Assembly: GCA_026389735.1 (NCBI GenBank)
Contig: JAPLHH010000167.1
Coordinates: forward strand, 1-13,200
Reading direction: 5' to 3'
DNA: 13,200 nucleotides
Source of the DNA: Chloroflexota bacterium
GTDB lineage: Bacteria > Chloroflexota > Dehalococcoidia > GIF9 > UBA5620
In this document: positions 5,396-13,118 of the stretch, piece by piece
Numbering within the stretch: position 1 is the first letter of the stretch
How the letters are laid out: the number at the start of each line of letters is the position of its first letter
The notes under the pieces: model-generated
What the model was told of the DNA's origin: nothing
The model's database searches: none
Seen by the model: only the letters and a program-made list of their open reading frames with translations
Translations under genes and position numbers: made by a program

Positions 5396-7234
5396 ATGCG
5401 TAGTTATACAGGTAAGCTGCTGCGTGTTAATCTGAGTAACCGTGAGAGCCACATCGAGGATATACCTGAGCAATTGTTGAAGGATTTCCTTGGGGGACGA
5501 GGTCTTGCTGTTAGATACCTTTACAGTGAACTTAAGGCTGGGGTAGAAGCTTTAGGGCCGGACAACAAACTGTTGTTCATGATGGGGCCCCTTGGTGCTA
5601 CTACCGTGATGTCTGTTTCCAGAATGGCGGTAGTAACCAAGAGCCCTCTCACTGGATGTGTAGCTAAATCTATCGTAGGTGGCAACTTCGGTGCCTTCCT
5701 TAAGTTCGCTGGGTTCGACGGAGTAATAGTAGAAGGTAAGGCTAAGAAGCCAACTTATATCCATATTGATGGGAATGGAGTTCATATTCTGGATGCGGAT
5801 GAAATTTGGGGGCTGGATACTGAAGAAACTCAAATGAAACTGCGGCAGCTGCATGGCACCTCAACGAAGGCTATTTGTATTGGACCATCTGGGGAGAAGC
5901 TGGTTCGCTATGCTGTAGTTATTAGCGATCTCCGCTGTGGTGGGCGTACTGGCGTAGGTACCGTGATGGGAGCTAAGAAGTTAAAGGCTATCGCTGTGAA
6001 CTCATCCGGACCACTCAGTGTATATGACCCACAGCAATTCAAAAGTTTAGCCAGGGAGCAGATAGAAGGCTTAAGGACAAGTCCCCGGCGGATTCAGATG
6101 ACCGATTTTGGAACATCATATCTGACCCTAGGCTTTGAGAAGATGGGCATATTTCCGGTAAAGAACTTCCAGGAGGGACATCTTGAAGGCGTCGAGAAGA
6201 TAAGCGATGAAGCATTCGCTAAGATAAAAATCAAAAACGATGGCTGCTGGGGCTGCATGACAAAGTGCGGTCAAGTACGCAAGGTAACCGAAGGCCCATA
6301 TGCCGGTGTCGTGAGCGAAGGTCCTGATTATGAGACCATCTGGGCTCTGGGTGGCAATTTGGCTAATATTGATTTGGCATCTCTGATAGCAGCAGACTCC
6401 CTCTGTGACAGGCTCGGCATAGATACTATCAGCGCGGGTAACGCTATCGGCTTTGCCTGCGAGCTATTTGAAAGAGGAATAATTACCAAAAAAGATACCG
6501 ATGGGCTTGACCTTACCTGGGGTAACCATGGCGATATGCTCAAGCTAGTGGAGAAGATTGGCAGGCGTGAAGGGTTTGGAGAGCTGCTTGGTGAAGGCAC
6601 CAAACGAGCCGCGGAGCATATTGGCAAGGGTGCTGAAGCCTATGCTATGCATGTCAAGGGTCTTGAGATTCCAGCCTATGAACCGCGCGCTGTTAAGGGC
6701 TATGGACTAATCTTTGCCACCTCAAACATAGGTGCCAGCCATATGTATGGTCGACCTAGGGAAGAGCTTGCTGGCAAGGCGGATAGATTTGCTGATGAAG
6801 GCAAGGGCAAAGACATTGCCCGCAACCAAATAGCACAAGCAGTGGAAGACTCGGTTGTTCAGTGCAGCTTTACTCCTGCTACCGGGTTTACTCCCGAGTC
6901 ACGTGGGAAGTTCCTTGTGGCAGCTACTGGATTCAACGAGTTTAGTGATCCAGCCTATTTGGACCTGATAGGGGAGAGGATTCTTTGCCTTGAGCGTTCG
7001 TTTAATGTGCGTGAGGGGTTCAGTCGCAAGGATGATACTCTCCCTGCCAGGATGCTCACCGAGCCCTTAAAGAATGCTGGTCCAGCTACGGGGCAGGTAA
7101 TAAAGCTGGATACGCTTCTAGATGAGTATTATGATGCCCTTGGCTATTCTCCTCAAGGCATACCTACAACGGAGAAGCTGAGGCAAATAGGCTTAGAGTG
7201 GGTGATAGAGGATATCAATAGATTTGTTAAGTGA
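5396..7234 (+). CDS. aor: Aldehyde:ferredoxin oxidoreductase (tungsten/molybdenum pterin enzyme)
   Basis: This 612-aa AOR-family enzyme oxidises aldehydes to carboxylic acids (or the reverse) with ferredoxin in the cytoplasm. The start is ATG 5396 behind GGAGGTG at 5384-5390; an in-frame GTG at 5351 overlaps the preceding gene and encodes a non-family extension. The N-terminal domain has YTGKLLRVNL, FLGGRGLAVRYLY and the MGPLGATTVMSVSRMAV run. The 4Fe-4S cluster ligands are C284, C287 and C291 (CWGCMTKC) with C490 (VVQCSFTP). SEGPDYETIWALGG at 307-320 carries Glu313, and ASHMYGRP carries His449; both match the active-site Glu and His of Pyrococcus AOR. NVREGFSRKDDTLPARM near 537-553 is the typical C-terminal motif. 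The length is normal. Its place after the SDRs and the sulfur carrier suggests oxidation of an SDR-made aldehyde. Confidence 0.95.
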   Translation: MRSYTGKLLRVNLSNRESHIEDIPEQLLKDFLGGRGLAVRYLYSELKAGVEALGPDNKLLFMMGPLGATTVMSVSRMAVVTKSPLTGCVAKSIVGGNFGAFLKFAGFDGVIVEGKAKKPTYIHIDGNGVHILDADEIWGLDTEETQMKLRQLHGTSTKAICIGPSGEKLVRYAVVISDLRCGGRTGVGTVMGAKKLKAIAVNSSGPLSVYDPQQFKSLAREQIEGLRTSPRRIQMTDFGTSYLTLGFEKMGIFPVKNFQEGHLEGVEKISDEAFAKIKIKNDGCWGCMTKCGQVRKVTEGPYAGVVSEGPDYETIWALGGNLANIDLASLIAADSLCDRLGIDTISAGNAIGFACELFERGIITKKDTDGLDLTWGNHGDMLKLVEKIGRREGFGELLGEGTKRAAEHIGKGAEAYAMHVKGLEIPAYEPRAVKGYGLIFATSNIGASHMYGRPREELAGKADRFADEGKGKDIARNQIAQAVEDSVVQCSFTPATGFTPESRGKFLVAATGFNEFSDPAYLDLIGERILCLERSFNVREGFSRKDDTLPARMLTEPLKNAGPATGQVIKLDTLLDEYYDALGYSPQGIPTTEKLRQIGLEWVIEDINRFVK

Positions 7235-7406
7235 ACCACTTTCCGGGTTACGAGGAGGGTAAACTATCCAAAACGGTTAGGGAAGAAGGATGAAACCGCT
7301 GGTATTCCCGTTTTCCGTGGCGGAGCCTCTCCATAGGCCAAATCATTTCTGTTGTTTAGACTTTGTACCTTTTGCTCCTTAAAGCTCTTTTTCTTGCTCA
7401 GCCCTA
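7235..7406. other. Convergent intergenic region, no clear terminator
   Basis: These 172 bases lie between the ends of the rightward AOR gene and the leftward methyltransferase gene. I find no strong stem followed by a T-run on either strand; GCCT/AGGC near 7328-7341 is only a 4-bp stem. A GAGGAGGG at about 7253-7260 resembles a ribosome-binding site but has no suitable start after it. Confidence 0.4.
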
Positions 7407-8249
7407 CTACTTCTGGCGTTGCCGGTAAGCTTCAATATAGCGTCTGGCATGTCTATCGCGACCCAGGAGCAGGTCAGCGGCAACAATGGCTGGACGTACC
7501 TTGGCTACATCCACAATGAGGCAGGTGGCACCTGCGGCAACAGCCATAACCACGAAGGCATTATTGAGCAATTCGCGGTCGGGCAAGCCAAAAGAGACAT
7601 TGCTGGCTCCCAGTGTTATGTTCACTCCCAATTCAGCCCTAATTCTCCGAATGGCTTCTATTATTGCCGGCCCAGAGCTGGTATCGGCTCCCACGGCGAA
7701 AGCCAGGCAATCAATGATAATGTCCTCTCGGGCGATACCAGCTGCCTCAGCACGCTCCACTAGCTTACGAGCCACGCTTATCCTCCGTTCTGCATCCTTT
7801 GGTATACCCTCATCGTCTTGCACCAAACCAACGACTGCTGCTCCATATTCCTTTACCAGAGGTAGAACTTTGGCTAAGGAGTGCTCTTCACCGGTAACAG
7901 AGTTGATGAGAGGTTTGCCCTTGTAGATTTTGAGGGCTGCTTCCAAAGCCGCCGGATTATTACTGTCAAGGCATAGGGGTATATCTACTGCGTCCATCAC
8001 TGCCTGCACTGCCTGGGGGAGCAGTGTTACCTCGTCAACGCCGAATGTACCCACGTTAACATCAAGAATGTCCGCCCCGGCTTGTGCTTGAGCCAGGGCT
8101 TCCCTGCGGACAATGTCCAAGTTGCCTGCTTTCAGAGCCTCTTGAAGTTTTGTCTTACCGGCAGGATTGATACGCTCGCCGATAAGCACTGTGGACTGGG
8201 CATCACCAATGATTACTTCTTTCGTGGGGCTTGACACTCTGGTCTCCAT
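7407..8249 (-). CDS. Tetrahydrofolate:corrinoid protein methyltransferase (MT II, pterin-binding domain)
   Basis: This 280-aa TIM-barrel pterin-binding protein is of the MeTr/AcsE and MT II type. GERIN is at residues 24-28, DVN at 63-65, LDSN at 94-97, INS at 115-117, IIID at 177-180 and GASNVS at 214-219. Asp95, Asn116, Asp180 and Asn217 correspond by eye to the folate-binding residues of Moorella MeTr. It moves a methyl group between the corrinoid protein and tetrahydrofolate. With a substrate methyltransferase upstream, the direction is probably CH3-corrinoid to THF. Its ATG overlaps the stop of the RACo gene by one base (TGATG), so translation is probably coupled. It is the last gene of the leftward operon. 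A Wood-Ljungdahl AcsE role is less likely because no acs genes are near. Confidence 0.93.
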   Translation of the reverse strand: METRVSSPTKEVIIGDAQSTVLIGERINPAGKTKLQEALKAGNLDIVRREALAQAQAGADILDVNVGTFGVDEVTLLPQAVQAVMDAVDIPLCLDSNNPAALEAALKIYKGKPLINSVTGEEHSLAKVLPLVKEYGAAVVGLVQDDEGIPKDAERRISVARKLVERAEAAGIAREDIIIDCLAFAVGADTSSGPAIIEAIRRIRAELGVNITLGASNVSFGLPDRELLNNAFVVMAVAAGATCLIVDVAKVRPAIVAADLLLGRDRHARRYIEAYRQRQK

Positions 8250-10099
8250 CAGTTAATTTCCTTCCTTTTGCCGTCTATAATCCTGTATCGTCCCAAGTAA
8301 CTCGCCTGGATGAAGGTTTGCTCAAAGTTGGGGGCACTGGCTAATTCAATATAGTTGACTCTGGAGGCAACGGCCTGGGCCTCAGCCCGCTTGGCAAGGG
8401 AAATCAGTGCCAGCTTGGCTCCCATGCCGGCAGCGTTTCCTGCCTGCCGGAAGCGGTTTAGAGGCAGTGATGGTAACATGCCAATTGTTACCGCACTGTT
8501 CACATCGATGTAGGTGCCAAAGGCTCCGGCGATAATCACCTGTTTGATTTCGTCTTCAGGACAGTTGTTCGCTTCCAGAAGTGCCTGGATACCGCTGCGA
8601 ATGGCAGCCTTGGCCAGCTGCAGTTCTCTGACATCGTGCTGAGTGATAGTGATGGCTGGCTTCCCGCCTCGTTCCTCCTTACTAACCAGTACAAACTCGC
8701 GTTGTCCTTTGTAAGTACGAACACGAGGGTGATTGTCCATTATTCTGCCGCCTTCATCGATGGCTTTAGCCAGATAAAGCTGGGATAGGGCATCTAGTAT
8801 GCCAGACCCGCAAATACCAATGGGCGGTGCTCCGTCAATCGTCTGGTACTGGATGATATCATCGGCAATTCGCAGGCGTTCGATAGCACCTGTGGCAGCC
8901 CGCATGCCATACTTGATATGACCGCCTTCGAATGCTGGGCCGGAGGCACAGGAGGTGGAAGTAATTTTCCCATCATGTATTAGAGAAACCTCGGTATTAG
9001 TCCCGATGTCCAGAGCCACTACTGGTCCTTTGGCCAGCAATACTTCTGTTGCCAGCAACATCGCTACATGGTCGGCACCAACGAAGCCAGCGATGTTAGG
9101 CAGAAGGTACACATATGCCCCTGGAGCAATATGCAAGCCCAGGTCACCAGCCTTAATGTCCAGAGCCCTACTAACCGCAGGGACAAAGGGAGACAGAGCC
9201 AGTTGCCTTACCGGCAAACCGAGGAACAGGTGGTGCATGGCGGTGTTGCCGACTACTACTGCCTCGACAATTTCCTCTGTGCTGGCATTAGCCTCGGCAC
9301 ACAGGTCAGCACAAAGCCCGTTGATTGCTTCAACAGCCAGCTTCTGTACCGGCATGCCCTCATCCGGCGACTGTACGACACTGGTAATACGGCTGATGAT
9401 GTCCTCTCCATAGCTGATCTGGGGATTCATGACCCCTTTGGCGGCTAAAGTCCGGCCATCGCTCAGATTAACCAGATAGCCGGCAATCTTGGTGGTGCCC
9501 AGGTCTATGGCTAACCCCAGTTGGCGGCTTGGCCAGGGAAGGACAGCTATTAATTCGCCATTGCGGACTACAGCCAGGAACTCCCAGTTCCACGACCGCA
9601 ACTGGGTAGAAAGGACACGCAGGACATTAATGTCAATTTTGCCGCAGTTTAATTGGTATTGCTGGGTTAGCGCCTGGAGCAAGCGGTCAGCATCAGCGTC
9701 TGGTGCTGACAAGGATGGAGCTTCCATTTTCAAGCGGTAGGCGCGAACGGATGGCTCCGGACGAACTTTTACCTCCAATCCCTCCACCTGGATCCGCTGG
9801 GTGGTGGTCATTGACTCGGGTGGCACAGTAAGTTTGCAGTCACTGTGAGGATAAGTCTGACAGGCCAGATGCCAGCCCTCCTTCAGTTCTTGAGATGTAA
9901 ATGCCTCCTGTTCGTTAGGCGTTGGTTTTGAGACAGTGCCACTTAGAACTTGCACCTTGCACGAGTGGCACGTTCCCTTGCCTCCACATACGCTGCTGAT
10001 ACCCACACCTAGCCGGCGAGCACAAGCCAGAAGGGACTCGTTCCTCTGACATTCCCCTCTTCGACCTACCGGCTCAAAATCAATTGTACAAGCAGTCAT
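8249..10099 (-). CDS. Reductive activator of corrinoid proteins (RACo-type ferredoxin/ASKHA ATPase)
   Basis: This 616-aa protein has the RACo architecture. An N-terminal [2Fe-2S] ferredoxin domain carries C38, C44, C47 (CGGKGTCHSC) and C80. A linker domain runs to about residue 190. A C-terminal ASKHA ATPase domain has IDLGTTK at 198-204, VVGNTAMHH at 282-290, DIGTNTE at 364-370 and GSGILD at 431-436. RACo enzymes use ATP hydrolysis to drive an electron from the iron-sulfur cluster to an inactivated cob(II)alamin on the partner corrinoid protein, restoring cob(I)alamin. The target here should be the corrinoid protein at 12314-12946. The start ATG is preceded by AGGAAGAG; the gene lies 35 bp downstream of the activation-like gene and overlaps the MT II start by one base. 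No frameshift or missing ligand is seen. Confidence 0.95.
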   Translation of the reverse strand: MTACTIDFEPVGRRGECQRNESLLACARRLGVGISSVCGGKGTCHSCKVQVLSGTVSKPTPNEQEAFTSQELKEGWHLACQTYPHSDCKLTVPPESMTTTQRIQVEGLEVKVRPEPSVRAYRLKMEAPSLSAPDADADRLLQALTQQYQLNCGKIDINVLRVLSTQLRSWNWEFLAVVRNGELIAVLPWPSRQLGLAIDLGTTKIAGYLVNLSDGRTLAAKGVMNPQISYGEDIISRITSVVQSPDEGMPVQKLAVEAINGLCADLCAEANASTEEIVEAVVVGNTAMHHLFLGLPVRQLALSPFVPAVSRALDIKAGDLGLHIAPGAYVYLLPNIAGFVGADHVAMLLATEVLLAKGPVVALDIGTNTEVSLIHDGKITSTSCASGPAFEGGHIKYGMRAATGAIERLRIADDIIQYQTIDGAPPIGICGSGILDALSQLYLAKAIDEGGRIMDNHPRVRTYKGQREFVLVSKEERGGKPAITITQHDVRELQLAKAAIRSGIQALLEANNCPEDEIKQVIIAGAFGTYIDVNSAVTIGMLPSLPLNRFRQAGNAAGMGAKLALISLAKRAEAQAVASRVNYIELASAPNFEQTFIQASYLGRYRIIDGKRKEIN

Positions 10100-10134
10100 T
10101 CTCTTCCTGCCTTGGCTTTATCCTGTTGCTCAAC

Positions 10135-10824
10135 TTACGCCTGTATTCTATAAGGACAGGTTTTTCTGAGGCTGCAGTGGGCACAGACTTCAGCTCGTGT
10201 CCACGTTGCCATTTGTGACCCTATGCCGATGACCATGGAAGCTGATTTGCGGGGAACCATTATTCCTGAAGATGTCAGGCTCACTCCAATTTCTTCTGCC
10301 GGTACCAGTTTAAGCAAGTGCCACTGCTCTTCAATAGGTAAACCAGGCATACCCGGACTGATGGGGCTGCTCGACTGATAGCCACGGGAGGATGCCTCAC
10401 CCGTTATGAGCTTACAGACTTTCTTAGTCAGCGAGTCCACTGCTGCGCTGCCGATGCCGTCAAGAAGCATACCTCGCAAGGGCTCGCCCTTGCTGAAGTA
10501 GTCTGTTGCCTGCTTTTCCAGCTTGGGACCAATAGTGCAGACCACAACGGCAAGCTCTTTAGCCTCTGTCAGGAGTGGTGGTAATAACAGGCCATGCACC
10601 ACTGCGTTATCCTCAGGGGACGATTGCCGGTGGCTCATCCCAGTTATAGGGTGGATTTCATAGGCCGCAGCCGGCTCCAGGAGATGAGCGCTCTCCACAC
10701 TGGCTAGCAGTTCAAGGATTAGATTTTTTATCTCAGGCCTGATTTTAGAATGTCCCCTGAATCCCTGCCGGCGCAGCACCTCTTTGGTCTTCAAGCTCAG
10801 GGGGATATCAAGGATTACGGGCAC
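10135..10824 (-). CDS. MetH-activation-domain-like protein with C-terminal Cys cluster
   Basis: This 229-aa protein resembles a stand-alone vitamin B12-dependent methionine synthase activation domain. Visible family features are VVCTIGPKLE (94-103), LLDGIGSAAVDSL (120-132), SPGMPGLPIEEQ (156-167) and IGVSLTSSGIMVPRKSAS (179-196). The MetH AdoMet motif RxxxGY appears here as PISPGM (154-159), so the Arg and Tyr are not conserved by my alignment. The tail adds C214, C217 and C223 (CAHCSLRKTCPYR), a possible metal or iron-sulfur site. The start is GTG at 10824 behind GAGGAGAAAGG; the preceding mini-ORF ends exactly at that site. In MetH this domain binds AdoMet for reductive remethylation of inactive cobalamin; here it sits beside RACo and may aid corrinoid reactivation or loading. 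The exact role is unknown. Confidence 0.8.
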   Translation of the reverse strand: MPVILDIPLSLKTKEVLRRQGFRGHSKIRPEIKNLILELLASVESAHLLEPAAAYEIHPITGMSHRQSSPEDNAVVHGLLLPPLLTEAKELAVVVCTIGPKLEKQATDYFSKGEPLRGMLLDGIGSAAVDSLTKKVCKLITGEASSRGYQSSSPISPGMPGLPIEEQWHLLKLVPAEEIGVSLTSSGIMVPRKSASMVIGIGSQMATWTRAEVCAHCSLRKTCPYRIQA

Positions 10825-10834
10825 ACCTTTCTCC

Positions 10835-10885
10835 TCAGGGACTAGTCAATGGCGGGAGTATGCCATCAAAATAGTCCCGGTGCAC
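10835..10885 (-). CDS. Possible 16-codon leader mini-ORF
   Basis: Read leftward, GGGAGGAG stands a few bases before a GTG at 10885 that opens a 16-codon frame ending in TGA at 10835-10837; the peptide would be MHRDYFDGILPPLTSP. The stop runs into the GAGGAG that serves the next gene, so coupled translation is possible. The frame is closed upstream by a TAA. Most of it lies in a nested hairpin. I recognise no product, and chance is a real alternative. Confidence 0.3.
   Translation of the reverse strand: MHRDYFDGILPPLTSP
10838..10878. promoter_or_regulatory. Nested hairpin upstream of the activation-like gene
   Basis: The outer arms GGGACTA (10838-10844) and TAGTCCC (10872-10878) pair perfectly over 7 bp. 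Inside them ATGGC (10849-10853) and GCCAT (10862-10866) pair over 5 bp around an 8-nt loop. The structure ends 13 nt before the GTG start on the minus strand, so folding could affect access to that ribosome-binding site. No T-run follows. Confidence 0.4.
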
Positions 10886-10924
10886 GCTTCTCCTCCCGTA
10901 TTACAGCCTCAGCCTTTTCGGTAT

Positions 10925-12277
10925 TTATTTGTATACGCCGTATTCCTTGGCGAAATCAACCATAGCCTTGACGTTTTCCGGCTTTGCCTCGTCAAAGAAC
11001 GCCCCATTGCACATGATGTAACCACCGCCTTTGCCAGCAGTGTCGATAAGATTCTTTACATAGTCTTTTATCTGCTGGGTCGTGCCCAGTTTCAGCAGGT
11101 CAGAGGGCACGTTACCGGCGAGACAGGCAACGGCACCGAGTGTTTTCTTGACCTTAGTCATATCTGACTGGTCGATCATCCACAGAGTCTTACCCTTAGG
11201 TATATCCTTTAAAATCTCCAGACGCGTGGTCCAATGCCCCTCAGCTGCAGGAAATGGTACGGCTCCCTCATGAATTAAGCCCATCATGACCTTTCTAAGA
11301 GTGGGCCAGTAGAATTTCTTGAACTGCTCATCGGAGAGGAAACCGTCAGCACCTTTATGTAGAGGCATGAATATTAGTGGATGTCCGTTCATCTGTGCTG
11401 CGCCTACCCCCATCTTAATCATTAACGGCGTTAATACCTCCAGGGCTTGGAGGAGCTTATCCGGCTGGCGGTACATATCCAGCATTATCCCTCTAGTTCC
11501 CCTGAGGGTGTCGCCAATCACATCAAAAGGTGCCTTGGTAAAGCCGCCGAATATGCTCGGAAATCCTAATCCGCTCATCTCGACGCTGAAGGCACCGACA
11601 GCCCCCACCCATTTCAGTGCTTCACCACCGGCTTCCATAAGGGCCTTATAGGCGGCTTGGACGGGTGGCAGACCATAGGGTATAAAATTAAGGGCAACTC
11701 CATATATTTCGAGTATGCCAGTGAGAGCCGGTAGCATCTGGAAGGGCTGTAAGGCGCCGAATACGCGCGGGAAGTAGGTATTACTGAAAAAGTTCGACGG
11801 GTCCTGAATCAAGGCATCATATTCATCCGCCTTCATATATTCGCCTTCGTTGCACTGGTACGAATGCTCAGGTGCGACCCCATGGCCGGGCCAGGAGTAT
11901 AGCTTGTAGTCAAGAATTTCAAAGAACTTTCCCGGACCAGGCGCTACGTTGCCAATATTCATATCCGGCTCAAAGTCAAGCAAGAATTTTTTAAAAGTCA
12001 TGTTGAGTTTGTTGTAGTCATACATCACTTCTTGAGGGGTCACTCCGCCATAATAAACGGGGAAAAAGCTAGGAAGTATGAAGGCCGGCACCCTGTCCGG
12101 CAATTTCTTCATTTGAATGGCGTCTTTTATCCTGGTTATTCTCTCCTTATAAGTTTTCTCAGCTTTGGGGCTTTGGAATTTAAGGTCATTCCCCTGAGGG
12201 TCTTTCGGTAAAAGCCACCTTTGAAACAGCGCCTCCTGCTTTTCATCTGATGTCATATCTTCCCATTTCTTTTCCAT
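10925..12277 (-). CDS. Uroporphyrinogen decarboxylase-family corrinoid methyltransferase (putative MT I)
   Basis: This 450-aa UroD-fold protein starts at ATG 12277 behind GGAGGAG and lies 36 bp downstream of the corrinoid protein gene. Features include FPSIFGGFTKAPFDVIGDTLRGTRGIMLDMYRQP-type sequence near 239-272 (GDTLRGTxGxxxDMYRxPD is the UroD/MtaA family pattern), EGHWTTRLEIL at 346-355, LAGNVPSDLLKLGTTQQI at 386-403 and AKPENVKAM at 431-439. Enzymes of this family next to corrinoid proteins transfer methyl groups to or from cobalt. It is about 100 residues longer than HemE or MtaA, mainly at the N-terminus. The HxC...C zinc ligands of MtaA/MtbA are not evident: His348 is followed by Trp-Thr, and no Cys aligns near the C-terminus (C385 and C423 lie elsewhere). 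The substrate, possibly a methoxylated compound, is inferred only from context. A HemE role in haem synthesis is unlikely. Confidence 0.88.
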   Translation of the reverse strand: MEKKWEDMTSDEKQEALFQRWLLPKDPQGNDLKFQSPKAEKTYKERITRIKDAIQMKKLPDRVPAFILPSFFPVYYGGVTPQEVMYDYNKLNMTFKKFLLDFEPDMNIGNVAPGPGKFFEILDYKLYSWPGHGVAPEHSYQCNEGEYMKADEYDALIQDPSNFFSNTYFPRVFGALQPFQMLPALTGILEIYGVALNFIPYGLPPVQAAYKALMEAGGEALKWVGAVGAFSVEMSGLGFPSIFGGFTKAPFDVIGDTLRGTRGIMLDMYRQPDKLLQALEVLTPLMIKMGVGAAQMNGHPLIFMPLHKGADGFLSDEQFKKFYWPTLRKVMMGLIHEGAVPFPAAEGHWTTRLEILKDIPKGKTLWMIDQSDMTKVKKTLGAVACLAGNVPSDLLKLGTTQQIKDYVKNLIDTAGKGGGYIMCNGAFFDEAKPENVKAMVDFAKEYGVYK

Positions 12278-12313
12278 TTTTATCTCCTCCTGTACATTCT
12301 CTGCTGAGGATTC

Positions 12314-12946
12314 TTACCCAGCGCCGACCCATTTCTTGGCCAGGGATACTCCGGCCATGGCATCTTTACCATAGGCATCAGCGCCGGTATACTTCCTTAC
12401 CTCCTCGCTGATTTGACCACCACCAATCATGACCTTTACCTTGTCTCTCAGACCAGCAGCTTTTATGGCTTCTACAGTCTGTTTCATGGAATCGAAAGCC
12501 AGGGTCAAAAAGCCGCTTAAGCCAACAATAGGAGCACCACTCTCCTTTATCTTTTCCACGAACTTCTGCGCCGGGACATCCACGCCGAGGTCGTAGACCT
12601 CGAAGCCGCTAACATCGAGCATGAAGACCACGATGTCCTTGCCGATGTCATGTATATCGCCGGCAACAGTGCCAAAAACAACCTTGCCCAGACGCTTAGC
12701 CTCTGCTGCCTTGCTCAGCTTGGGCTTAACCATGTCGGTTATTTCCTTCAATATTTCACCGGAGTATACCAGGTCAGGTATGAAATACTCGCTGTTGGCG
12801 AAGCGCTTGCCCACGATTTCCATGGCGCGCCTGGCATCGTCCAGAATTTTGAGTGGCTCTTCACCAGCACCCATCCTGTCTTCAACAATCTTAAGAGCCT
12901 CTTTTTCCTTCAAATCAGCTAATGTGCTAACTAGGTCTTTAGCCAT
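12314..12946 (-). CDS. Corrinoid (B12-binding) protein of a methyltransferase system
   Basis: This 210-aa protein matches MtaC/MttC-type and O-demethylase corrinoid proteins in size. An N-terminal helical cap runs to about residue 85. A Rossmann-like B12-binding domain follows, with GDIHDIG at 96-102, in which His99 is the lower axial cobalt ligand of the DxHxxG motif; SGFLT at 144-148; and IGGGQ near 174-178. It carries the methyl group between MT I (10925-12277) and MT II (7407-8249) and is the target of the RACo activator. The start ATG at 12946 follows AAGGAGG about 10 nt upstream. It is the first gene of the leftward operon and the stop is a TAA at 12314. Domain layout and residues are complete. 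Confidence 0.95.
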   Translation of the reverse strand: MAKDLVSTLADLKEKEALKIVEDRMGAGEEPLKILDDARRAMEIVGKRFANSEYFIPDLVYSGEILKEITDMVKPKLSKAAEAKRLGKVVFGTVAGDIHDIGKDIVVFMLDVSGFEVYDLGVDVPAQKFVEKIKESGAPIVGLSGFLTLAFDSMKQTVEAIKAAGLRDKVKVMIGGGQISEEVRKYTGADAYGKDAMAGVSLAKKWVGAG

Positions 12947-12996
12947 GTTTCTTTAACCTCCTTAATCTATATTGGGCTCTTTAGTCTGCTAGCGTT

Positions 12997-13002
12997 ATTA
13001 TA
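12997..13002 (-). promoter_or_regulatory. -10 element (TATAAT) ahead of the corrinoid operon
   Basis: On the minus strand a perfect TATAAT lies at 13002 to 12997, about 50 nt before the corrinoid protein start. No recognisable -35 or extended -10 accompanies it, so an activator or chance must be considered. It lies between the terminator-like hairpin and the gene, where a promoter is expected. Confidence 0.35.
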
Positions 13003-13080
13003 TTGAACTTATTCGGCACCTCTCTTGTTATCTTTCTTAATCTTCTCGACCTAAAATAAAGAACTCAAGATATACCATAT

Positions 13081-13118
13081 CCAAAAAGCGGAGAGGCTTA
13101 AAAGCACATCAGCCTCTC
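13081..13118 (-). terminator. Leftward intrinsic terminator-like hairpin
   Basis: GAGAGGCT at 13091-13098 and AGCCTCTC at 13111-13118 form a perfect 8-bp stem with a 12-nt loop. On the minus strand it is followed by CCGCTTTTTGG, a run of five T. It would end transcription arriving from beyond the right edge and insulate the corrinoid operon. No T-run follows on the plus strand. Confidence 0.5.

Noticed and set aside
7245..7380. Small gene after AOR following GAGGAGGG, with an ATG near 7290
   Set aside because: The ATG is too far from that site and would encode only about 30 unremarkable residues; the nearer AGAAGG leaves no spacing.
11319..11651. Open frame on the plus strand within the UroD-family gene
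   Set aside because: It is antisense to a well-supported gene, and its composition looks like a mirror of that gene; no ribosome-binding site or family motif. The same reasoning removed plus-strand frames at 7486-7926, 8955-9413 and 12621-12956.
10925..12277. HemE (uroporphyrinogen decarboxylase of haem synthesis)
   Set aside because: The length is about 100 residues too great, and the neighbours are corrinoid protein, RACo and MT II, which fit a methyltransferase.
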